Program-made: the position numbers and the translations under genes
The notes under the pieces: model-generated
The model's database searches: none
Told to the model about the DNA's origin: nothing
What the model saw: only the letters and a program-made list of their open reading frames with translations
Part shown: piece after piece, positions 14,214 to 23,555 of the stretch
Numbering within the stretch: position 1 is the stretch's first letter
Layout of the letters: the number at the start of each line of letters is the position of its first letter
Assembly (NCBI RefSeq): GCF_004118675.1
Contig: NZ_SDHZ01000006.1
Coordinates: 36,233 to 100,232, forward strand
Direction: 5' to 3'
DNA length: 64,000 nucleotides
Source: Filimonas effusa
Lineage (GTDB): Bacteria; Bacteroidota; Bacteroidia; Chitinophagales; Chitinophagaceae

Positions 14214-16631
14214 TTACCTGTTCTTCTTAGGCATCACCGCCTTAGGCCGCTCAGGCACAGTAGCAGGCGGCGCAGCCGGCTTGGGTTTGGCCGGAGCTGG
14301 CTTGCTGCTCGTTCCCGAAGGTGAAGTATTATCGTTGTTTTTGAAAGGCTGACTTTCCGGTCCAAGATCCTGTGGCTGCGCATCGGCAGGCGCTACATCG
14401 CCATAATCTGCCGAAGAACCGTTACCTACATCCTCTCCCTCTGCGCCCAGCTGCGTAGGCACACTGTTCATCCAGTCGCCGATCACGTCATTGCTCATCA
14501 TATCAGGCTTCACAAAGCTGGAGCGGGTATCCAGTCCCAGTGATTTATCATTCGATGCCTTATCATAAAAATAGGCCCAGATAGGTAACGCAACAGAAGA
14601 ACCCTGCCCTATACTGGTACTGTTGAAACGGATAAACCGGTCGTCGCAACCAGTCCATACACCGGCGATCAACTGGGGTGTGTAACCCATGAACCAGGCA
14701 TCACTATTGTCATTCGTTGTCCCGGTTTTACCGGCAATATCTCCCTGAACATCATAACTCCACATCCTGCGGCCTGTACCATATTTCATGACCCCTTGCA
14801 TCATGCTGATAACAGAATAAGCAGTGATATCGCTGATCACTTCTTTACGTTGTGGAATGAAAGTCTGAAGCACATTACCGTTGCGGTCTTCAATACGTGT
14901 AATATACATCGGTTTCACGTTAAAGCCACGTCCGGGAAACATACTATATGCCTGCATCATCTCAAACAAAGAGATCTCCGCACTACCCAGGGCAATAGAA
15001 GGATAAGGCTCTATATTGGTTTGTATGTTACATTCTTTGAGAAAATTCACAAATCGTTTGGCGCCTTCATTGCCCTGCGGTCCCAATTGCTTCATGATAT
15101 AGGCGGTAGCGCAGTTGCGCGAAAGCGCCAGGGCTTTGGCCATAGGCATCGTTTCGCCGGAACAGGTGGTAGTGGTCGCCGGCACCACGCCAAAGCTGCC
15201 AAAATTCTGCTGCTCGTCAACCACCATGGTATTAGGAGTAAAGCCATTGTCTTCAATAGCCAGGCTATACAGCAAAGGCTTCATAGTACTACCTACCTGG
15301 CGCTTGGTATTAATGTTAACGTGATCGTATTTGAATGTTTTGAAATCAATACCGCCTACCCATGCTTTTATCTCGCCGCTTAAAGGATCCATAGCCATAA
15401 AGCCCGCCTGTAACATCTGCCGGTGGTATTTCAGAGAATCCATCGGCGTCATCACTGTATCGATGCTGCGTGCCGTATTCCAGGCAAACACCTGCATAGG
15501 TACCTTGGTGCTGAATGCCTTCTTCAGGTCTTCATCAGATAAACCATCACGCTTGCCGTTTTTCCAGCGGTCGCTTTGCTTCATGGCGGCATCCAGGATA
15601 TTTTCATGCCCCTTCCATACACTGCCGTTCTTAATATTGCTCTGCGCCGCCAGCAGCTTTTGCATATAGCTGTAATGCTTGGCTACCGCCTCCTCAGCAT
15701 ACTGCTGCATAATAGGGTTGAGGGTGGTATATATCTTAAGACCATCACGGTAAAGATTATAACTCTCTCCGTCAGACTTCTTATGTTCCTTACACCACTT
15801 CTTCATGTCTTCGCCCAGTATCATACGGAAATAAGGAGCAATACCAGCGGTCTCATCCATCTTCTTATAGTTCAGCGGTATGGGCTTTTTCTTGTAAGCT
15901 TCCGCTTCTCCGGCAGTAAGGAATTTATTACGTACCATCTGGTTGATCACCGTATTACGCCTGTTAAGCGCCCTCGCCGGATTAACCCGTGGATTATAAG
16001 TATAAGCCGCTTTTAACATGCCAATGAGTACCGCAGCCTCATCAAGTGTCAAACGGTCTGGCTCTTTCTGAAAGAAAGTTTTCGCAGCATTACGGATCCC
16101 ATAAACGTTGTCGCCGAAGGCTACCGTATTTAGATAAAGCGTAATGATCTCATCTTTCGTAAAGTTGCGCTCCAGCTTAACGGCAATGATACTTTCCTTG
16201 ATCTTTTGCAGCGACCTCAGGAATATATTCTTCGTGCTCCAGTTTTGCGTGAACAGGTTTTTGGCCGTTTGCATGGTAATGGTACTGGCGCCACCTTCAC
16301 TGCCTAACGAAAAAAACGCACGTGCCAGCGAACGCGGATCTATCCCCTTATGATCATAGAAACGCTCATCTTCCGTCGCCACCAGCGCATTGATAACATG
16401 TTTGCTGATATCCTTATAAGCAATATTTACACGGTCTTCCAGGTAATATTTACCCATCAAAGTCCCGTCTTCGGCATAAACCTGGCTCGCCTGTGAGGCA
16501 GTCGGATTTTCAAGGTCTGAAATCGAAGGCATCTTGCCAAATACACCCCAGTTGGCAAGTAAAAGAACAAGCACTATCAGTCCCAGCCCGATAAAGAATA
16601 CTCGCCATAATATTTTGACTGATTTTTTCAT
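14214..16631 (-). CDS. mrcA: Penicillin-binding protein 1A (bifunctional transglycosylase/transpeptidase)
   Basis: An 805-residue class A PBP that polymerises and cross-links peptidoglycan in the periplasm. A membrane anchor lies at about residues 8-28. The GT51 domain has E-D-E-R-F-Y-D-H-K-G-I-D near residue 87. The transpeptidase has the active serine in G-S-T-M-K-P, then S-R-N, then K-T-G-T-T-N-D-N. A Pro/Ala/Lys-rich tail of about 65 residues follows the catalytic domain. It sits 56 bases downstream of the sprE/porW-like gene on the same strand and is probably cotranscribed. Confidence 0.95.
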   Translation of the reverse strand: MKKSVKILWRVFFIGLGLIVLVLLLANWGVFGKMPSISDLENPTASQASQVYAEDGTLMGKYYLEDRVNIAYKDISKHVINALVATEDERFYDHKGIDPRSLARAFFSLGSEGGASTITMQTAKNLFTQNWSTKNIFLRSLQKIKESIIAVKLERNFTKDEIITLYLNTVAFGDNVYGIRNAAKTFFQKEPDRLTLDEAAVLIGMLKAAYTYNPRVNPARALNRRNTVINQMVRNKFLTAGEAEAYKKKPIPLNYKKMDETAGIAPYFRMILGEDMKKWCKEHKKSDGESYNLYRDGLKIYTTLNPIMQQYAEEAVAKHYSYMQKLLAAQSNIKNGSVWKGHENILDAAMKQSDRWKNGKRDGLSDEDLKKAFSTKVPMQVFAWNTARSIDTVMTPMDSLKYHRQMLQAGFMAMDPLSGEIKAWVGGIDFKTFKYDHVNINTKRQVGSTMKPLLYSLAIEDNGFTPNTMVVDEQQNFGSFGVVPATTTTCSGETMPMAKALALSRNCATAYIMKQLGPQGNEGAKRFVNFLKECNIQTNIEPYPSIALGSAEISLFEMMQAYSMFPGRGFNVKPMYITRIEDRNGNVLQTFIPQRKEVISDITAYSVISMMQGVMKYGTGRRMWSYDVQGDIAGKTGTTNDNSDAWFMGYTPQLIAGVWTGCDDRFIRFNSTSIGQGSSVALPIWAYFYDKASNDKSLGLDTRSSFVKPDMMSNDVIGDWMNSVPTQLGAEGEDVGNGSSADYGDVAPADAQPQDLGPESQPFKNNDNTSPSGTSSKPAPAKPKPAAPPATVPERPKAVMPKKNR

Positions 16632-16687
16632 TTATAGCTACAGTTTTATGCCGGTTTTATAAGGAATATGAATGTTAAGCCACGAAT

Positions 16688-19660
16688 TTAGAACTTTCCC
16701 GGTAACGCCTGTTTTAAAAGTTCTTTATAGGCCTCCAGCTCGTTGTCCTGTTTTAACAGCGTAAGGTTCGAAGGACTGATAATACCATATTCATACTTCT
16801 CTGGTTTTAACCACGGCAGAATACGGCTGCGGCTGGCAGGACGCGCTTTATCGATATACCCCATTGCCAGAACCGCTTTAGGGAAAGGCCCCATAAGCAG
16901 CATTTGAGTGCTGTCGTTAAGCTTATGTACGCCTATATCTATCTTTTCGCTATAGAAATTTTCCCTGTTGAAACGCGAGAACGCATTACGCGCCTCATTC
17001 ACATATACACCATCTACCTTGTTCAGGAACAGTACAACAAAATGTTCCTCCTCGGGATTGTAGGCAAACTTTTTAACAGTTACAACAGGAATGGTATCCC
17101 GCTTCACTTCTATGATGCGGGCAGGAGCAGCCGCAGTTGCCAGCGTATCTCTGATAACCAGCACAGGCTTATTCGGAATCACACTTAAAGCCGCAGCATC
17201 CGTTAACAGCGGAATATCCTCATCCGCCCTCGTCACCTGCAGGTTGGTAAGATATTCTTCTATCTCTTTCCGCCGCTTCAGCACATCTATCATAGTAGTC
17301 GCCTTTTCTGCAAGCGGCGTGCCGGCATGCGCTTGTTTAAGATCCGTCAAACGCTGAATGGCAGTACTGTCGTCACGCTGCTTGATGTAATAAACAGCTT
17401 CTATGTAAAGCAGTTGGGGCGACCAGTTATTCTTACCGCCATACAAACTGTCCGCAAGCTGCTTTTCCTGCTTCGCTTTTTCAAAATTGCCTTCCACGAA
17501 AAGATCATACACCCGCTCATAATGTTTGGTGGCGGCATCGGCTTCCTTGGGCGTTTGCTGGTCGCTTTTATTGACCAGTTGTGTCCACTTGCTGTTGGGG
17601 AAAGCCCGCTGCATGGCCGTTTTCACCGAATCCTGGCGACGGGTATCTCCCAGCCGGCGATAGCAGTAGTTAAGATTGAACAGCACTTCTTCCTGCATTT
17701 TTGTCTCCGGGTAACGGCGAAGCAGTTCGTTATAGGTTTCTATCGCCGTAGGATAATCCTGCAGCTCGCTCTGGAATACCTTGGCATTGGAAAATAGCGC
17801 TTGTATGATCTTTTCATCCGAAGCAGCCATCTTCTCCGGGCTTAACGGCAGCTTACCCATTAACGCGTCGAACGATAACGTATCAGTACCCGCAGCAGCA
17901 GCGCTGTCTTTTTGCGCTTTCGCGATCTCTTCTGCTACCTGCGCCTGGTTACGTGTCATAGGATCAATAGCCGAACTCCTGCGCCAGTTGTCAACATTCG
18001 GACGTTTACCCCAGCGTGTATTGAACTCGGCAACACCGCTCGACTTTAGCGAAGTATTGTTGAAATACCATTCGCTCGCCGAGGCGTTTGTTTCGCTGAA
18101 CAACGTTGCAGGCGCTACATTACGTACCGCTGTATTTACAAAGTTTTTGTCTTCATCTTTCAAACCCTGCGAACGACGCAGCTTACGCGCTATCTTGCGA
18201 ACTTCCTCCTCACGCGTTGCGGCCGGCAACGCAGCAAGATGCTGAAGGCTGTCCTGCCGTTGTACGGTCGTTACATTATTGGCAATAGTGGTGAGAGAAG
18301 GCTTGCGTTGCTCCACCCGGCTCTGATCTTCGGTCTTCTTAAGCTGACCGTTATCTATACTGTCATACGCGTTGTGTGCCGCTACATAATCTTTCGTGTC
18401 GTAGTTAATATCACCAAGCAGCAGGAACGATAAACTGCGCTGCGTTGGATTATTGGTAGCGCTGGCCACACTTTTCCATAAATAGCTTTGAGCATCTTTA
18501 GGCCGGTTCAGGTCCATTGCCACCTGGGCCGCAGCATAATAAACCACATCACGATATAGGATATATTTCTCACGCTTCGCAAGTTGTAACAGCTTCGCAA
18601 GCTTCTGCTGAAGAAAAACTACATCGCCTTTGTTGGTACTGAGCCGTATGCTGGCTAAGGTAGCATAGGCCTCAAGTACCGGATCGATGGTATGACTGGC
18701 GCTCTTAAGAAAATACGAAGATGCCAGGTCTTCATTACGACTGCCCAGCAGGTATAACTGCCCGATAAGATATTCACGCCTTGCACGCTCCTGGCGGCTT
18801 CCCGTATGGTCAAGCGTAAAGTTCAACTGTACCGCAGCGCTGTCATAAACCTGCTGCGTATAAAACCAGTAACCCATCACCTCGTGAAGCTCCGGCTGAA
18901 GACGTTCGGGAAAATGCGGGTCAGCTTTTAATATCTCTAACAATCCCGCGGCTTCATTAATGGCGCCGGATTCTATATAAGTCCGCGCCAGCCATAACAA
19001 ACCGCTGTTCCGGCTCGGATGATGAGTTGTAACCTTTTGCCAGGCATTCCTCCGCTCATCGGTGGCGATCGTAAATTCTCCGTTGGTATTACTCACATTG
19101 CTGCCTATCGGGATATCATACCCATCGTCTTTGGGAGCAAAAGCATAGTTGATATAACGAAACACATGCGTGGCCGAATCAAAGTTTTTACGTAACAGGT
19201 AAGCCTTGCCCAGCAGCAGGTACATATCATCGATCCAGTCGTTATTCAGGTTATGAAGTAATATGCCCGCTGTGCATTTATAAATAATACTGTCCAGTTC
19301 ATTGGTCTCCCGCGAGGTAACGTTGAGATCGTAATTGTAATAGGGGAGAAGCTGGGTATAATCATTCACCGCCGATTGACGGGCCTTGTCAAGAACTCCG
19401 TTGAATTTGGTATTGGCATTGAAAAAGTAGTTATAGTGCGTTACCATATTCTGATAAATATGGCGCGAAGTATTGAACTTCTTGTCCTCTGTCTTTTCAG
19501 CACCCAGCCTCCGGTTCTCGTACTTTTCAGGTTTGTCCAGCGCAATGCTCGAACCACGCTGCGCTTTGGCTGGCGCATAACACAGGTTCAGCAGAAATAA
19601 CACAGGTATAAAATGTAAAAACGGCCTTTTTAATAACATGTGAATGATACACTTGAACAT
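16688..19660 (-). CDS. SprE/PorW-like TPR protein of the type IX secretion/gliding machinery
   Basis: A 990-residue exported protein with a signal peptide in the first 35 residues. The N-terminal F-N-T-S-R-H-I-Y-Q-N-M-V-T-H-Y-N-Y-F-F-N-A-N region is characteristic of SprE (gliding) and PorW (type IX secretion). Several TPR-like helical repeats follow. The C-terminus (from about 860) has the F-V-V-L-F-L-N-K segment seen in this family. It is required for T9SS function in species where it has been studied. An alternative ATG at 19639 would shorten the signal sequence by seven residues. Probably in one transcript with the downstream PBP1A gene. Confidence 0.85.
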   Translation of the reverse strand: MFKCIIHMLLKRPFLHFIPVLFLLNLCYAPAKAQRGSSIALDKPEKYENRRLGAEKTEDKKFNTSRHIYQNMVTHYNYFFNANTKFNGVLDKARQSAVNDYTQLLPYYNYDLNVTSRETNELDSIIYKCTAGILLHNLNNDWIDDMYLLLGKAYLLRKNFDSATHVFRYINYAFAPKDDGYDIPIGSNVSNTNGEFTIATDERRNAWQKVTTHHPSRNSGLLWLARTYIESGAINEAAGLLEILKADPHFPERLQPELHEVMGYWFYTQQVYDSAAVQLNFTLDHTGSRQERARREYLIGQLYLLGSRNEDLASSYFLKSASHTIDPVLEAYATLASIRLSTNKGDVVFLQQKLAKLLQLAKREKYILYRDVVYYAAAQVAMDLNRPKDAQSYLWKSVASATNNPTQRSLSFLLLGDINYDTKDYVAAHNAYDSIDNGQLKKTEDQSRVEQRKPSLTTIANNVTTVQRQDSLQHLAALPAATREEEVRKIARKLRRSQGLKDEDKNFVNTAVRNVAPATLFSETNASASEWYFNNTSLKSSGVAEFNTRWGKRPNVDNWRRSSAIDPMTRNQAQVAEEIAKAQKDSAAAAGTDTLSFDALMGKLPLSPEKMAASDEKIIQALFSNAKVFQSELQDYPTAIETYNELLRRYPETKMQEEVLFNLNYCYRRLGDTRRQDSVKTAMQRAFPNSKWTQLVNKSDQQTPKEADAATKHYERVYDLFVEGNFEKAKQEKQLADSLYGGKNNWSPQLLYIEAVYYIKQRDDSTAIQRLTDLKQAHAGTPLAEKATTMIDVLKRRKEIEEYLTNLQVTRADEDIPLLTDAAALSVIPNKPVLVIRDTLATAAAPARIIEVKRDTIPVVTVKKFAYNPEEEHFVVLFLNKVDGVYVNEARNAFSRFNRENFYSEKIDIGVHKLNDSTQMLLMGPFPKAVLAMGYIDKARPASRSRILPWLKPEKYEYGIISPSNLTLLKQDNELEAYKELLKQALPGKF

Positions 19661-19768
19661 ATAACCGCAAAATCGGTGAAATTATTATAAAAATACACTT
19701 ATTTTCCCGCCGCGTTAAGCAAATAACCCCGTTATTAGTATCTTTAAATTCTACGCGCAACAGAACGA

Positions 19769-20164
19769 ATGGCCAAGATCGAAACACAAACCACTTTACG
19801 GCGGCTAAGAAATCGCTATCGCTTAGTGGTCATGAATGATGACACATATGAAGAGGTAGTAACATTTAAACTGTCACGCATGAGCGTATATATAGGATTA
19901 AGTGTTATATTTGTTTTGTTAGTCGGCCTTACTACAGCATTATTGGTATTAACTCCTTTAAAGTATTACATACCAGGCTATGGTAGCAGGCAAGGACGCA
20001 CCGAACTACAGGTTTTGAAAATAAGGACGGACTCACTGGAAAGGTCTATAAGGTTAAAAGATCAGTACCTCGATAATATTAAAAAGGTACTTTCAGGTAA
20101 TACATCTGTACCCCGAGACACGAATGCGATAAACGTACCCAAGACAGAAATTTCAAACGATTAA
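19769..20164 (+). CDS. Small membrane protein resembling the anchor of M23 peptidases
   Basis: A 131-residue protein: a basic N-terminal segment with R-L-V-V-M-N-D-D-T-Y-E-E-V, one transmembrane helix at about 44-68, and a short periplasmic tail with a coiled-coil-like stretch (98-118). The N-terminus and helix (ending T-P-L-K-Y-Y-I-P-G-Y) resemble the anchor of Bacteroidota M23 peptidoglycan peptidases, but the peptidase domain is absent. It is followed after 14 bases by a bactofilin gene, so an envelope-shape role with that cytoskeletal protein is plausible. Whether it is a truncated peptidase or a normal short family member cannot be decided here. Confidence 0.75.
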   Translation: MAKIETQTTLRRLRNRYRLVVMNDDTYEEVVTFKLSRMSVYIGLSVIFVLLVGLTTALLVLTPLKYYIPGYGSRQGRTELQVLKIRTDSLERSIRLKDQYLDNIKKVLSGNTSVPRDTNAINVPKTEISND

Positions 20165-20178
20165 AAAACTGAAATCTT

Positions 20179-20613
20179 ATGTTTTCCCCCAAAAGCAAGA
20201 CCGAAGAAGTAACAGTAGCTTCCGGAAAAACCAGCATGATCGGTTCAGGAATGACCATTCAGGGCGAAATTAACAGTCAAAGCGACATTCGTATCGATGG
20301 TAAAATGGTAGGAAACGTGCATTGCAGCGCCAGGGTACTGGTAGGTGTAGATGGCGAAGTAGAAGGAAATATCTATGCACAGCAGGTAGATATTACCGGT
20401 AAAGTAACAGGTAACATCCACGTGAAAGAACAGGCTAACCTGCGTAATAACGCAGTAATAGCAGGTGATATCGTCGCGGGTAAATTATCTATCGAACCCA
20501 CCGTTAATTTCAACGGCAAATGCAGTATGCCGGGTAAAAACACCACCAACGGCTCTCAGGTGGTAGAACTTATAGCAGAAAAACATGAAAGAAAAGTCGC
20601 CCTTGCCGAATAA
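20179..20613 (+). CDS. Bactofilin (polymer-forming cytoskeletal protein)
   Basis: A 144-residue bactofilin. The right-handed beta-helix core (about 20-120) shows the family's repeating short strands, for example G-S-G-M-T-I-Q-G-E-I, D-I-R-I-D-G-K-M-V-G-N-V and V-D-I-T-G-K-V-T-G-N-I, flanked by short disordered ends. Bactofilins form nucleotide-free filaments at the inner membrane and often recruit peptidoglycan enzymes. The end overlaps the AtpZ-like gene (starting 20585) by 29 bases, showing a compact operon with the membrane protein at 19769. Confidence 0.92.
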   Translation: MFSPKSKTEEVTVASGKTSMIGSGMTIQGEINSQSDIRIDGKMVGNVHCSARVLVGVDGEVEGNIYAQQVDITGKVTGNIHVKEQANLRNNAVIAGDIVAGKLSIEPTVNFNGKCSMPGKNTTNGSQVVELIAEKHERKVALAE

Positions 20614-20818
20614 CAGCGGCAACAGGCTTTTATGGTTATATCTTGGTTTCGCTTTCCAGGCGCTGATAAGCCTGGGACTGGCCGTGTATGCAGGTATCTG
20701 GCTCGATAAACACATAAAACCGGGTTTCCCCCTATTGGTTTGGGTATTACCTTTGGCGATCATTATCAGTTTGATCGTTAAAGCAATTAAAGACACAAAC
20801 CGCAGAGGCAAAAACTGA
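20585..20818 (+). CDS. AtpZ/AtpI-family putative F0F1 ATPase subunit
   Basis: A 77-residue protein with two transmembrane helices (about 15-38 and 48-67) matching the AtpZ/AtpI family (G-L-A-V-Y-A-G-I-W-L-D-K-H), small proteins usually encoded just before the ATP synthase a subunit. The start codon lies inside the bactofilin gene in another frame. The ATP synthase genes themselves are not downstream in this window. Confidence 0.82.
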   Translation: MKEKSPLPNNSGNRLLWLYLGFAFQALISLGLAVYAGIWLDKHIKPGFPLLVWVLPLAIIISLIVKAIKDTNRRGKN

Positions 20819-20857
20819 TAAGTTGTTAGGATTAACGGCTTCTGCGTCAGATTTTAT

Positions 20858-21265
20858 ATGAACAGATTACAATTACGCAACACGTTCCTGCCTTTACTGG
20901 CTATCTTCTTATTGGTGAATATCGTTTGCATCAGCTCGGCCGCTAAACTCGCAGCTAATAAAATTGATGCCGCCGTGGTACAGGTAGCCAACGTGCTGCT
21001 CTTTGCAGTAGCTTTTATAAGCAGCCTCATGCATTATCGCGCATTGAAAAGTGCAAACCCCCACGCTTTTGTCAGAAGTGTAATGGGTGCTACCGTGCTC
21101 AAATTATTTACCCTGGCAGGTGCAGTCCTCATCTACGTTTACATAAAAGGACCCGCTAAAAATGTTCCCGGTATCATAGTTGGTATGGTCCTCTATATTC
21201 TTTATAGCATTGTCGAAGTTGCCGGAGCGCTCCGGGCGAACAAGGAAAAACATGGCAGCCACTGA
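20858..21265 (+). CDS. AtpI-like integral membrane protein
   Basis: A 135-residue protein with four hydrophobic helices (about 9-30, 40-60, 78-97, 104-125). It sits 39 bases after the AtpZ-like gene in the position where Bacteroidota carry an ATP synthase-associated membrane protein before atpB. The sequence itself is weakly conserved, so the AtpI-like name rests on topology and context. Its last 14 bases overlap the SprT-like gene. Confidence 0.65.
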   Translation: MNRLQLRNTFLPLLAIFLLVNIVCISSAAKLAANKIDAAVVQVANVLLFAVAFISSLMHYRALKSANPHAFVRSVMGATVLKLFTLAGAVLIYVYIKGPAKNVPGIIVGMVLYILYSIVEVAGALRANKEKHGSH

Positions 21266-21884
21266 GCATCCAATGCACGCATTGGCAGATTTTCTGCCGG
21301 AAGGAAGTTTCGATCAGGTCCTCCATTATATCCATCGGTATAAGGTGCACTTAACCGTTACCCGGGCCCGCAAAACAGTGCTGGGCGATTACCGCCATGC
21401 CACCCATGGCAAAAATCACCGCATCAGCATCAATGGTAACCTCAACAAATATGAGTTCCTTATCACCTTGTTGCATGAACTCGCTCATCTCCTGACCTTC
21501 GAGCAGTTCAGCAACAGGGTCGACCCGCATGGAAAAGAATGGAAACATATCTATGGTACCCTGCTGGCCGATTTCGTTCGCCTGAAATTATTCCCTCCCG
21601 ACATCGAAGCCGCCCTGCGTACTTCTATCATGAACCCCGCCGCTACAGCTAACGGCGAAATAGACCTGTTACTCGTACTTCGCCGCTATAATCCCAATCA
21701 GAAGAACGGTTTCCAGCCACTCGAAAGCCTCCCCACCGGCACCATTTTCCAGACCGAGAACGGACGTATCTTTCAGAAAGGAGAAAAGCGCCGCAAAAGA
21801 TACATGTGCCTCGAGATAAAAACAGGCCACCTCTACACATTCAGCCCCATCAGCGAAGTAAAAGCCCTCGAATCAGGCAAATAA
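21252..21884 (+). CDS. SprT-like zinc metalloprotease-domain protein
   Basis: A 210-residue protein with a SprT-like domain. The active-site motif is H-E-L-A-H (L-L-H-E-L-A-H-L-L-T-F, near residue 76), and a third zinc ligand may be the His of D-P-H-G-K-E-W. Related proteins include Spartan (cleaves DNA-protein crosslinks) and E. coli SprT. The ATG at 21252 is preferred; an upstream in-frame start at 21180 would lie mostly inside the previous gene. Substrate is unknown. Confidence 0.85.
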   Translation: MAATEHPMHALADFLPEGSFDQVLHYIHRYKVHLTVTRARKTVLGDYRHATHGKNHRISINGNLNKYEFLITLLHELAHLLTFEQFSNRVDPHGKEWKHIYGTLLADFVRLKLFPPDIEAALRTSIMNPAATANGEIDLLLVLRRYNPNQKNGFQPLESLPTGTIFQTENGRIFQKGEKRRKRYMCLEIKTGHLYTFSPISEVKALESGK

Positions 21885-22234
21885 GCCCTCTTGCAGAAAA
21901 CCGCTGCATAATCCGCGAAGTTGCATAAAAGCCCGCCCGCCCTCCGGAAAACTGCATGAAAGTCTCGCCAAACTTCAATCAACTTCAAGCCGGTGATATA
22001 TCGGCTTGAGGTTGCGTAACAATGTTGCTTTGCTACTGCTAAAGCCTGTATAGCCAGTCTTACAAGGAAGAAGCGGTAGAATAGGAATTTCTGGTAAGAA
22101 ATATGGAACATTGGCTGGCATCAATGCATGCCAAATAAAAAGGGCTGGTTTACACCAGCCCCATATGGTAAGGGAACGATCAGCTCCCTATGGTTCACTT
22201 TTTTAAAGCGCAAAGCTTCATGCTGCCATTGTTC
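21885..22234. other. Intergenic region between SprT-like gene and sucC
   Basis: 350 bases with no supported gene. It holds a small hairpin near 21987-22010 (CAAGCC with GGCTTG) and the sucC terminator hairpin at 22142-22161. Near its start, degenerate GAAAAC..GCAT motifs recur (21894-21960) without a clear unit. Confidence 0.6.
22132..22161 (-). terminator. Rho-independent terminator of sucC
   Basis: A perfect 8-bp stem (22142-22149 with 22154-22161) with a 4-base loop. Read on the minus strand it is followed directly by TTTTTATTT (22133-22141). Confidence 0.85.
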
Positions 22235-23446
22235 TTAAGCAATTGCTTTCTTAACTAATTCAGCAGCTTCGCTCAGCTGAATAGCAGAGAGCACTTTCAG
22301 ACCACTTTCGTCGATCAGCTTTTTAGCTTCAGCGGCGTTGGTACCCTGTAAACGAACGATGATAGGAATGTTGATGTTGCCCAGTTTGTTGTAAGCTTCG
22401 ATAACACCTGCAGCAACGCGGTCGCAACGTACAATACCACCAAAGATGTTGATCAGAATAGCTTTTACATTCGGATCTTTCATGATAATACGGAAACCTG
22501 CTTCCACAGTTTGCGCATTAGCGGTACCACCTACGTCCAGGAAGTTGGCAGGATCACCACCGCTTAATTTGATCATATCCATAGTAGCCATAGCCAAACC
22601 AGCACCGTTCACCATGCAACCTACGTTACCGTCAAGTTTAACATAGTTCAGGTTGTACTGACCAGCTTCTACTTCAGTAGGATCTTCTTCAGTAACGTCG
22701 CGTAAGGCAGCTACGTCGTTATGACGCATCAGCGCGTTTTCATCAACACTCATTTTACAGTCTACTGCAATGATTTTTTCATCGGCAGTCTTGAATAATG
22801 GGTTGATTTCCAGCATAGCACAATCAATACCGATGTAAGCATTGTAAAGGTTGGTTACAAATTTTACACAGTTCTTCATTGCTTCGCCGCTAAGACCTAA
22901 GTTGAAGGCAATTTTACGGGCCTGGAATCCTTGAAGCGGGCCGGAAGGATGAACCCATTCTTTAAAGATTTTTTCAGGAGTTTTGTGTGCCACTTCTTCA
23001 ATGTCCATACCACCTTCAGTGCTATACATGATAACATTCTGGCCTTTGGAGCGATCTAAAAGAATGGACAGATAGAATTCTTTTACTGGGTTGGGACCCG
23101 GGTAGTAAACATCTTGTGCTACAAGCACTTTGCTTACTTTCTTGCCTGCGGGTCCTGTCTGAACCGTGACAAGCGTACCACCAAGGATTGTCTTGGCAAT
23201 AGTAGTAACATCTTCTAAACTCTTGGCTACTTTCACTCCGTTCTGTTCTGTACCGGCTATTTTGCCCTTACCCCTACCACCTGCGTGGATCTGAGCCTTG
23301 ATAACGGCAAAATTGTTGTTGGTTTGCGTCTTGATCTGGCGATACGCTTCTTCAGCGGCCATAACGGTATCGACTGCAATGCCTTCCTGTACGGGAACAT
23401 TGTATTTCCTTAATAATTCCTTTGCCTGGTATTCATGCAAGTTCAT
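22235..23446 (-). CDS. sucC: Succinyl-CoA ligase (ADP-forming) beta subunit
   Basis: A 403-residue TCA-cycle enzyme subunit that carries the ATP-grasp nucleotide site and interconverts succinyl-CoA and succinate with the alpha subunit. It opens with M-N-L-H-E-Y-Q-A-K-E-L-L. The nucleotide loop is G-G-R-G-K-G-K-I-A-G, and the C-terminal domain has N-I-F-G-G-I-V-R-C-D. The ATG at 23446 is chosen because the family begins M-N-L-H-E-Y; the 21-residue upstream extension has no conserved sequence. sucD is not adjacent. Divergent from the purine nucleoside phosphorylase gene. Confidence 0.95.
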   Translation of the reverse strand: MNLHEYQAKELLRKYNVPVQEGIAVDTVMAAEEAYRQIKTQTNNNFAVIKAQIHAGGRGKGKIAGTEQNGVKVAKSLEDVTTIAKTILGGTLVTVQTGPAGKKVSKVLVAQDVYYPGPNPVKEFYLSILLDRSKGQNVIMYSTEGGMDIEEVAHKTPEKIFKEWVHPSGPLQGFQARKIAFNLGLSGEAMKNCVKFVTNLYNAYIGIDCAMLEINPLFKTADEKIIAVDCKMSVDENALMRHNDVAALRDVTEEDPTEVEAGQYNLNYVKLDGNVGCMVNGAGLAMATMDMIKLSGGDPANFLDVGGTANAQTVEAGFRIIMKDPNVKAILINIFGGIVRCDRVAAGVIEAYNKLGNINIPIIVRLQGTNAAEAKKLIDESGLKVLSAIQLSEAAELVKKAIA

Positions 23447-23462
23447 ACAGTAAAAAATTTGC

Positions 23463-23490
23463 TTGCGAAGATAGGGTAATTTTATATTTG
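23463..23490 (+). promoter_or_regulatory. Promoter of the purine nucleoside phosphorylase gene
   Basis: An exact TAnnTTTG (TATATTTG) at 23483-23490 with TTG at 23463-23465 (17-base spacer). On the other strand, a TATCTTCG box (complement of 23463-23470) faces sucC, so two divergent promoters probably overlap here. Confidence 0.65.
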
Positions 23491-23555
23491 CTTTCCTAAC
23501 AGAAGTCATGTACTGACATAGAAGATATCATATTCACTATCAGAAATATTACACA

